Assembly (NCBI GenBank): GCA_031263025.1
Contig: JAISGO010000005.1
Location: 1 to 41,124, forward strand
Length of the DNA stretch: 41,124 nt
Direction: 5' to 3'
DNA from: Coriobacteriales bacterium
GTDB lineage: Bacteria > Actinomycetota > Coriobacteriia > Coriobacteriales > UBA8131
Below are positions 14,193 to 20,364 of this stretch, piece by piece. The notes below the pieces were generated by a model. The model was not told where the DNA came from. It did not search any database and saw only the letters and a list, made by a program, of their open reading frames with translations. Every line of letters begins with the position of its first letter. The stretch's first letter is position 1. The translations under genes were made by a program, and so were the position numbers.

Positions 14193-14229
14193 ATCATACC
14201 ATTTTCCCCTTTTCTAAACTACCATTTTC
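14193..14229 (-). promoter_or_regulatory. Promoter with GAAAATGGTA direct repeats
   Basis: On the minus strand GAAAATGGTA occurs twice, at 14220-14229 and 14197-14206, 23 bases apart. That is about two helical turns. The inner copy runs into a TATGAT -10 box (14193-14198), and the outer copy covers the -35 position. This is the layout of a repressor operator for the ATPase gene. TACCATT also occurs at 14393. Confidence 0.45.
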
Positions 14230-14424
14230 GCTTTTTTTAGCATACCGTTATCTTTTTTTATAAGCTTTGTTTTGCCATTATGGCTCGCGGTACGACTTTC
14301 TTGGCAAGCGCAGTCTGCACAGACGTCTTCCGTTACCGACCCGATACAGTCGGACAAAGGCTTTATGTTAAGGTCTTTCTCTATAAGTTTCACTACCATT
14401 AGTCAGAGCAAAGAAAGGAAGACG

Positions 14425-14958
14425 ATGAACGTCAAGGATTTCACGGTCGCAGACGACCGAGGCAAGGACGTCGCTTTAGGCGACTACCAAGGCAAGGTGC
14501 TGCTGATCGTCAACACCGCCACCGAGTGCGGATTGACCCCGCAGTACGAGGGCTTGGAGAAGCTCTACGAGCAGTACAAGGACAAGGGCTTCGAGATCCT
14601 CGACTTCCCCTGCAACCAGTTCATGGGCCAGGCGCCGGGCACCGCCGACGAGATTAACAGCTTCTGCACCAGCAACTACGGCACCACTTTCAAGCGTTTC
14701 GCCAAGGTCGACGTGAACGGCCCCACTGCCGCGCCGCTCTTCAAGGCCCTGCGTGAGGCCCTGCCCAGCGCCGAGGAGAACGAGGAGTCCCTGCAGTTCC
14801 TCGAAGTGGTCAAGCCCCTGCGCGAGCTCTGCGACGAGACCGACATCCGCTGGAACTTCGGCAAGTTCCTGATCGACAAGGATGGCAACGCCGTGCGCCG
14901 CTTCGGCCCCGGCATCACCCCGGACAAGATCGCCCCGGCGATCGACGAACTGCTGTAA
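14425..14958 (+). CDS. Cys-type glutathione peroxidase family protein
   Basis: The 177-residue protein reduces hydroperoxides; bacterial Cys-type members usually take electrons from thioredoxin. Visible motifs are VLLIVNTATECGLTPQY with peroxidatic Cys35 in place of selenocysteine, ILDFPCNQFMGQAPGT with a probable resolving Cys and the conserved Gln, and DIRWNFGKFLIDKDG with the catalytic Trp and Asn. ATG 14425 has AAGGAAG directly upstream; the open frame extends further left but without a ribosome site. It is followed by a 20-bp-arm inverted repeat and a terminator, so it is probably monocistronic. Confidence 0.93.
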   Translation: MNVKDFTVADDRGKDVALGDYQGKVLLIVNTATECGLTPQYEGLEKLYEQYKDKGFEILDFPCNQFMGQAPGTADEINSFCTSNYGTTFKRFAKVDVNGPTAAPLFKALREALPSAEENEESLQFLEVVKPLRELCDETDIRWNFGKFLIDKDGNAVRRFGPGITPDKIAPAIDELL

Positions 14959-14990
14959 GAAACACTCCAGACCCTCAAGTCTCCTCCACC

Positions 14991-15062
14991 GGGGACACCT
15001 TAAATCGCCTCGTTTGGTTCTACTCATTCGCCAACCGCTCCTAGGCGATTTAAGGTGTCCCC
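14991..15062. repeat. GGGGACAC-family inverted repeat, perfect 20-bp arms
   Basis: GGGGACACCTTAAATCGCCT (14991-15010) is the exact reverse complement of 15043-15062. A 32-base loop separates the arms. This is the best preserved long member of the family in the window and sits between the glutathione peroxidase gene and its terminator. Confidence 0.9.
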
Positions 15063-15080
15063 GTTATTCTCAATAAAACG

Positions 15081-15107
15081 AAAGGCGCTCTGCGGGGCGC
15101 CTTTTTT
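15081..15107 (+). terminator. Rho-independent terminator after the peroxidase gene
   Basis: AAAGGCGC (15081-15088) pairs with GCGCCTTT (15097-15104) around an eight-base loop and runs into TTTTTT. The A-run on the other side is also present, so it could work in both directions. Confidence 0.85.
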
Positions 15108-15173
15108 AATCCGGTCTGCGCCGGTGGCTTTGTACTATAACAAGCTTGTCACTACCTCGCGTAAGGAGAGCAT

Positions 15174-15818
15174 ATGGACACCATCGAAGCCATCGAGGCC
15201 CGGCGCAGCGTACGCGCTTTTTTACCTAATCCAATCAAACAAGACACCCTAGAGACCATCCTGGCGGCGGCGGCGCGCACCCCGTCCTGGGCCAACACCC
15301 AGCCCTGGGAGACATTCGTGCTCAGCGGCGATGCGGTCGCAGAACTGCGTGCAGCTTTCCAAGAGGCGCATGAGCAGAGACAGCCGGGCCGCCCGGAGCT
15401 AGACCCACCCAAGCATTGGACGGACTATTGTAAGGCCGGCACTGCGGATCTGCGCGAAGCCCAGAAGCGCGACTGTGGCGAGGACTTCAAGAGCTTCGGC
15501 CGCCAGAACCAGGCGCTCTTTGACGCGCCGGCGATCATCTATCCCTGTATGGACAAGGCGCTCGGGCACTGGTCGCTCTACGACTTAGGAGCCTACGCCC
15601 AGACCCTGATGCTGGCCGCCCAGGACTTCGGTATAGACTCGATCGCCGCCTACACTTTGACTATCTTCCCGGAGATAGTCCACCGCGTCGCTAAGATCCC
15701 GGATAACCTAGAAGTCACCATCGGCCTCGCGCTCGGCTACGCCGACCCCGCCCGCGGCCTCAACCGATTGCAGAGCCCGCGCCGCAGCCTTGATGAAAGC
15801 GTGCGCTGGGTCGATTAA
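15174..15818 (+). CDS. Nitroreductase family protein
   Basis: The 214-residue product matches FMN-dependent nitroreductases. It has AIEARRSVRAFLPNPI with the FMN-phosphate-binding RRSVR, RTPSWANTQPWETFVLSG with the conserved P-S-W-x-N-x-QPW, then APAIIYPCMD, the long helix LGAYAQTLMLAAQDFGID, and the C-terminal IGLALGYADP. Substrates may include quinones or nitroaromatics; none can be deduced. AAGGAG is five bases before the ATG, and TATAAC near 15136 is a likely -10 box. It stands alone between terminator-like repeats. Confidence 0.9.
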   Translation: MDTIEAIEARRSVRAFLPNPIKQDTLETILAAAARTPSWANTQPWETFVLSGDAVAELRAAFQEAHEQRQPGRPELDPPKHWTDYCKAGTADLREAQKRDCGEDFKSFGRQNQALFDAPAIIYPCMDKALGHWSLYDLGAYAQTLMLAAQDFGIDSIAAYTLTIFPEIVHRVAKIPDNLEVTIGLALGYADPARGLNRLQSPRRSLDESVRWVD

Positions 15819-15820
15819 GC

Positions 15821-15861
15821 GGGAACACCCCATATGGGGTCTGGCGATTTAGGGTGTCCCC
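15821..15861. repeat. GGGGACAC-family copy with a nested palindrome
   Basis: GGGAACACCCCATATGGGGT opens the element, and GGCGATTTAGGGTGTCCCC closes it. The opening contains its own palindrome (ACCCCATATGGGGT). It separates the convergent ends of the nitroreductase and pyrophosphatase genes. Confidence 0.65.
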
Positions 15862-15868
15862 ACTTAAT

Positions 15869-17197
15869 CTAGCTGACGTGCTCAGTCAGGGTCGGAACCA
15901 CCTGTTTCTTGCGGCTGAGCATCCCCGGCACCCAAACGCTGCCACCAGATAGGTCAAAGCCGAAAGCCCGCTCCACGGTACGCACGTCGCCACAGGCGAA
16001 GAACTGCGAGCCTTCTTTGATTACGTCGGTCAAGAGCGCCACGATGAAATCATAACCGTGTTGCTCCGCCCGCTCCACCATGGCCTGCTGCAGATCATCG
16101 GCCAAACCGATCACGCTGTCCAGGGAGACTGTCTCAAACTGCACCACCAAGGCCCGCTTATCGCCGAACTCATACTCCTTGGCGTCACCGTCTAGGATGC
16201 GCTCCGGGGTCGGCGGTTCGGCCGCGTCGCGGCTGGCGAAGACTTCCATACCGAAATCGTGCCACTCCACTCCGACCAAACCCGCCAACCATTCCACTAC
16301 CTTGGCATCCTGCTCGGTCGCTGTCGGCGACTTGAGCAGGACGGTATCAGTCAAGACCGCTGAGAGCAGGCAGGCCGCGACCGCCTTACGCGGCTCGACG
16401 CCATGCCGACGGAACTCCAAAGCCACGATAGTCGCGGTCGAGCCCAGGGGCATCGCCAGAAACTGGATCGGCGAGGCCGTCTGGATGTCACCGATCCGGT
16501 GATGGTCTACCACCTCCATCACCACTGCCTCCTCGATCCCGCTCACGGCCTGGGACTGCTCATTGTGGTCGACCAGGATGACGCGCCGATGTGGCGTGCG
16601 TGCGATGTCGGTACGGGTAATGATACCGACACAGCTGCCGTCGTCATCAAGCACCACCGCTTGACGTAGTTTTGAATTGAGGATGTCTTCCTTGGCGTCG
16701 TGCAAGAGCACGTCGGGTTTGAGCATCAGGGCGCTGTCGTCAAGGTGGTCTTTGACCTCCTGGCCAAGCAGATCCTCACGGCTCTCATGGGCGTCAAGGT
16801 TGGAGATGAAGAGGTCGCCCAGCATCCGGTTGGAGAAAAGACCGCGATAGGCCTTATCAGGCCCGGTCGTGACCACCAAGGCACGGATACCCCGCGCCCG
16901 CATGAGCAAGCCGGCTTCGAGGATGGTAGCGTGCTCGTCCACCGCTACCGGCTCGGCCGTCATGGCGTCTTCGACTCGACCGTAGACATGCGCGATCACC
17001 GGCGGCGGTGAGATCCGATAACGCTCCAACAACCACGCGCTTTCTGCCGGGAGCGGTCCCAGGCGCACTGCCCGATAATCGTGGTCGGGGTCGACCTGGG
17101 CCTTGAGGTCGGCATAGGCGACCGCGCTCATGATCGAGTCGTTGTCGGGGTTGCGGTGGCCGACCACCAGCACGGTCCGCTCTCTTGTAGTATCCAA
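15869..17197 (-). CDS. ppaC: Manganese-dependent inorganic pyrophosphatase with CBS domains
   Basis: The 442-residue protein hydrolyses pyrophosphate. It is a family II (DHH) enzyme: TVLVVGHRNPDNDSI at the N-terminus, VEVVDHH-type motif (MEVVDHHRIGD), AVLTDTVLLKSPT, and DHHA2 ending MLSRKKQVVP. Between the first and second DHH motifs is an insert of about 190 residues with a pair of CBS domains (MTAEPVAVDEHATILEAGL; AVVLDDDGSCVGIITRTDI). In known CBS-pyrophosphatases these bind adenine nucleotides and regulate activity. The insert is too short for the DRTGG domain found in longer relatives. TTG 17197 is chosen because homologs start at MDTTRERTV and a TATAAT lies 28 bases upstream; the frame is open to ATG 17356 but that part looks non-coding. 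Confidence 0.93.
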   Translation of the reverse strand: MDTTRERTVLVVGHRNPDNDSIMSAVAYADLKAQVDPDHDYRAVRLGPLPAESAWLLERYRISPPPVIAHVYGRVEDAMTAEPVAVDEHATILEAGLLMRARGIRALVVTTGPDKAYRGLFSNRMLGDLFISNLDAHESREDLLGQEVKDHLDDSALMLKPDVLLHDAKEDILNSKLRQAVVLDDDGSCVGIITRTDIARTPHRRVILVDHNEQSQAVSGIEEAVVMEVVDHHRIGDIQTASPIQFLAMPLGSTATIVALEFRRHGVEPRKAVAACLLSAVLTDTVLLKSPTATEQDAKVVEWLAGLVGVEWHDFGMEVFASRDAAEPPTPERILDGDAKEYEFGDKRALVVQFETVSLDSVIGLADDLQQAMVERAEQHGYDFIVALLTDVIKEGSQFFACGDVRTVERAFGFDLSGGSVWVPGMLSRKKQVVPTLTEHVS

Positions 17198-17225
17198 CTT
17201 CTGTACCTGCTTTCTGTCTTCCTTG

Positions 17226-17231
17226 ATTATA
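17226..17231 (-). promoter_or_regulatory. -10 box of the pyrophosphatase gene
   Basis: TATAAT on the minus strand, 28 bases before TTG 17197, with AGCAGG as a ribosome site between them. It rules against the longer reading frame that would start at 17356. No clear -35 is seen. Confidence 0.6.
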
Positions 17232-17358
17232 GGAGGTCGTAGCCAAAGCGTCGCTTCCAAGTGGCCATGCAGGGTGAATATGCGGCAGAATGCTATCATA
17301 TGTAAGAGTACAGAATTTTCTAATCGTTCGCATAACAGGGGAGAACAAGAGAACACAA

Positions 17359-18009
17359 ATGCTGCTAGCGGCTATCTTCACCATCGCCGGCTACCTTTCC
17401 GGTAGCGTGCTCTATGCCCGGGTCTTCGCCCGTGCACTGGGCCGTAGCGCGGTCTTCCCAAACGGCGAATACCGCAACCCTGGCACCGTCAGCGCTTTTA
17501 AATACGGCGGCGTCGGCTGTGGCATGCTCACCGTTGTCGCCGACCTAGCCAAGGGCGCCCTCCCGGTCATCCTCTACTGCTATCTGGCGGGCCCCGGCGC
17601 CCGCGCGAGCTGGCTTGTCGCCCCGGTCTTATTGGCTCCGGTGCTGGGTCATCTTTTCCCCCTGTATTTCCGCTTGAGGGGCGGCAAGGCCATCGCGGTC
17701 TGCTTCGGCGTCCTTATCGGTTTACTCCCGGATTGGCAGCCGCTCTGCGCCCTGGCCGTCATCTACATCGGACTTTCCTTGGTGCTCTGCATCCCTTCGA
17801 CCTTCTATCGCAGCATCGTCTCCTATCTGGCCAGCCCTTTCCTGATGTGGGGGCTTGGGGTGTGCACACCCATCCTGGGCGCTTTCTGCGTCATCGCCGT
17901 CCTCATCATCCTACGTTTTTGGCTGAGCCCCGAGCAGCGTGGGCATTTCTCGGTCAAGCTCTTCGGCTTGGCTCAGGTACTTCCGCCGACCCTCCACCCC
18001 GGCCACTAA
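17359..18009 (+). CDS. plsY: PlsY-type glycerol-3-phosphate acyltransferase
   Basis: PlsY transfers an acyl group from acyl phosphate to glycerol-3-phosphate in the membrane, the first step of phospholipid synthesis. The 216-residue product has five or so membrane segments and recognisable versions of the PlsY motifs: GYLSGSVLYARV (motif 1), NPGTVSAFKYGG (GNPGxTNxxR-like motif 2) and LRGGKAIAVCFGV (motif 3, GGKG variant). The motifs are more diverged than usual, with the Arg of motif 2 replaced by Lys, so a specialised acyltransferase is possible. ATG 17359 starts the first membrane helix. A glycosyltransferase gene follows 22 bases after its stop and is probably co-transcribed. Confidence 0.82.
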   Translation: MLLAAIFTIAGYLSGSVLYARVFARALGRSAVFPNGEYRNPGTVSAFKYGGVGCGMLTVVADLAKGALPVILYCYLAGPGARASWLVAPVLLAPVLGHLFPLYFRLRGGKAIAVCFGVLIGLLPDWQPLCALAVIYIGLSLVLCIPSTFYRSIVSYLASPFLMWGLGVCTPILGAFCVIAVLIILRFWLSPEQRGHFSVKLFGLAQVLPPTLHPGH

Positions 18010-18031
18010 GCGGCCTTAGGCAAAGCCTTCG

Positions 18032-19261
18032 ATGATCGTCTGCATCGCCATCGACTTGATGGACCAGTTGCTCAGCGGCGCCACCAACAACGGCACCCTG
18101 ATCTCAGCCCGGCGCTTTGCCCACCAACTGATCGAGGACGGACATCAAGTCCGGGTGGTCTGCGCCGGTGACCCCAGCCGGGACGGCACGGATTCCGCAA
18201 GCGGTATCTCCTACTATCACGTACCAGAATTCCATATCCCCCTAATCAGCTGGCTTGCCCATCGTCAGGGCACCGCAATCGCCCGCCCTGCTGAGACCGT
18301 GATCAGGCGGGCGCTCACAGGCGCCGACATCCTCCATATCTATGAGGCGTGGCCGATGGAAGCCGCCTGTGGCCGAATCGCCGCCGAGCTCAAGGTGCCC
18401 GTCCTGGCCGCTTTCCACATCCAGCCCGAGAACATCACCTACAACCTTGGCCTCAGACACTGGCCTGAAGCGGTAAGCTTGGCCTATGCCGCGATGCGCC
18501 GGCTCTTCTACCAAAAATATCAACATATCCACTGTCCTTCCCAGATGATCGCAGACGAACTGCGCCGACATGGTTTCAAAGCCCAGTTGCACGTCGTCTC
18601 AAACGGAGTGCCTGCGGCCTTTCGGCCACTACCCCAAGAGCTGGATTTGGCCGCTTCAAAGAAAGCAGCATCCCTCACGCCCCCTGTCCCGTTAGCGTCC
18701 TTTGAGAACAGTGCCCAAGACAGTCCGAATGATTTCCGCCTGCTCTGCGTCGGGCGCTTGGCGCCGGAAAAATCCCAGCACACCGTACTCGAGGCAATCG
18801 CCCTCAGTCAACATCGCGAACAGATCAAACTACTTATCGCCGGCCGCGGCCCACTCGAGAAAAAGTTGCGCCGCCAGGCCGAGCGCTTGGGTCTGCGGCT
18901 AGAGCTTGGCTATCGCGAACAAGACGAGCTGGTCTCCTTGATGCAGCAGGCCGACCTCTACCTCCACCCCGCCCTGGTCGACATCGAGGGCTTAAGCTGC
19001 CTTGAAGCCTGTGCCTGCGCGGCGCTACCCCTGATCAGCGACAGCCCGCTCTCGGCCTCCTCACAGTTCGCCCTTACTGAGTCAAGCGTCTTTCGCCACG
19101 ACCAGCCAGCTGACTTGGCCGCAAAGATCGACTTCTGGCTCGAGCACCCCCGTCTGCGTACCTCCTGGCGCCCCCGCTACGCCCGCTTAGCCATCGACTA
19201 CTCCCTGCGCGAAAGCGTGCATCGCATCGAAGGGGTCTACCAAGGTATCATCGCCGGCTAA
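18032..19261 (+). CDS. GT4-family glycosyltransferase, probably lipid-directed
   Basis: The 409-residue protein has a GT-B fold. The N-terminal half has ATNNGTLISARRFAHQLIED and ILHIYEAWPMEAACG. The C-terminal half has LLCVGRLAPEKSQHTVLEA, LLIAGRGPLEKKLRRQAE and LHPALVDIEGLSCLEACACA, whose E-x(7)-E pair binds the sugar nucleotide. The style is that of diacylglycerol alpha-glucosyltransferases, which act on the inner membrane face. The gene directly follows plsY, so a role in glycolipid synthesis is likely, but the acceptor is inferred from context only. CIPS-type or phosphatidyl-inositol mannosyltransferases are alternatives. Confidence 0.85.
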   Translation: MIVCIAIDLMDQLLSGATNNGTLISARRFAHQLIEDGHQVRVVCAGDPSRDGTDSASGISYYHVPEFHIPLISWLAHRQGTAIARPAETVIRRALTGADILHIYEAWPMEAACGRIAAELKVPVLAAFHIQPENITYNLGLRHWPEAVSLAYAAMRRLFYQKYQHIHCPSQMIADELRRHGFKAQLHVVSNGVPAAFRPLPQELDLAASKKAASLTPPVPLASFENSAQDSPNDFRLLCVGRLAPEKSQHTVLEAIALSQHREQIKLLIAGRGPLEKKLRRQAERLGLRLELGYREQDELVSLMQQADLYLHPALVDIEGLSCLEACACAALPLISDSPLSASSQFALTESSVFRHDQPADLAAKIDFWLEHPRLRTSWRPRYARLAIDYSLRESVHRIEGVYQGIIAG

Positions 19262-19356
19262 TCCGCTGATCACCTGCCCTCTGCAGATACCGGTAGATTT
19301 ACCGGATATGCAGGATATAACCTATGGAAATGCTACGATTAGGTATACTTATGGGT

Positions 19357-20355
19357 ATGAAAATGGGGAATAACGCGGTCTTGCCCCTTGGCTTCCGTAT
19401 GGGCAGCTGGACCGATTCTGAAAAACTCACCGGCTGTACGGTGATCCTGGCGCCGCGTCCGGCCGGTGCCCTTGCCGGCGTCGACGTGCGCGGCGCAGCG
19501 CCAGCCACCCGCGAGACCGACCTACTGGATCCGGCAAAATCCGTCCAACGTATCAACGCAGTGTTCCTCTCCGGCGGATCCGCCTATGGCCTCGGTTGTG
19601 CCCAGGGCGTGATGGAGTGGCTACGTCAACACGATTGCGGCTTCCGTTTCAAGGCAGCCGGCGGCAGCGACCAGGTGGTTCCGATTGTCTGCGGAGCCTC
19701 GCTCTACGATCTTGAGGTCGGCGATTTCAGCTGGCCAACCAGCGACAACGGCTGGAGCGCCTGCGCCCAGGCGATGCCCCTGCTCAGTACCGGGTCAGTC
19801 GGCGCCGGCGCCGGCGCGACCGTGGGCAAGCTCCTCGGCATGGAGCAAGCCACGCCCTCCGGTCTCGGTGCAGCTTCCTTACAAGTAGGTGGACTCCAGA
19901 TCTGCGCGGTCAGCGCGGTCAACGCCCTCGGCAACATCTACGATCCCTATGACGGCAGTCTTTTGGCTGGCCAACCGCTCGGCCAAGAGGCCCTCTATGC
20001 GATGGCGGGGGCTGCCGCCGGCGCCGAGGCCACAGCGCCTCGCCCACACCAACCAGGCCAGACCGGCTTCGACCCTGACGCCCCTCTGCCCCCCTTTAAC
20101 ACCACTATTTCCTGCATCACCACTAACGCCCGCCTCAGCAAACTCGAAAACCACCAACTCGCCATGCGCGCCCATGACGCCTATGCCCTCACCATCCGCC
20201 CCTGTCACAGCAGCTTTGACGGCGATGCCATCTTCTGCATGAGCGATGGCGAGGTCGAGCTGCCTTTCGATACCTTGGCCGAACTCGCTTGTCAGGTGCT
20301 GAGCGCCGCCATCATCAATGCCGTCTGTCCTGACTATCAAGGACCTGCTGACTAA
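19357..20355 (+). CDS. P1-family peptidase (DmpA/BapA type)
   Basis: The 332-residue product belongs to the Ntn-like P1 aminopeptidase family, made as a precursor that cleaves itself to expose a nucleophile. The expected site is Asn-Thr in PPFNTTISCITTNARLSK, making Thr249 the new N-terminal nucleophile. Other conserved parts are GCTVILAPRPAGALAGVDVR, AVFLSGGSAYGL, GSVGAGAGATVGKLLG and MRAHDAYALTIRPCHSSFDGD. Substrates may be D-amino-acid or beta-peptides. ATG 19357 lies seven bases after TATACT, consistent with a leaderless mRNA. ATG 19324 (AGGA eight bases upstream) is the alternative and adds 11 residues. The protein is cytosolic as far as can be seen. Confidence 0.9.
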   Translation: MKMGNNAVLPLGFRMGSWTDSEKLTGCTVILAPRPAGALAGVDVRGAAPATRETDLLDPAKSVQRINAVFLSGGSAYGLGCAQGVMEWLRQHDCGFRFKAAGGSDQVVPIVCGASLYDLEVGDFSWPTSDNGWSACAQAMPLLSTGSVGAGAGATVGKLLGMEQATPSGLGAASLQVGGLQICAVSAVNALGNIYDPYDGSLLAGQPLGQEALYAMAGAAAGAEATAPRPHQPGQTGFDPDAPLPPFNTTISCITTNARLSKLENHQLAMRAHDAYALTIRPCHSSFDGDAIFCMSDGEVELPFDTLAELACQVLSAAIINAVCPDYQGPAD

Positions 20356-20364
20356 TACCCCATC

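Noticed and set aside
17198-17356. Longer N-terminus for the pyrophosphatase
   Set aside because: The added 53 residues precede the family start, and a TATAAT with ribosome site lies inside them, so TTG 17197 is better.
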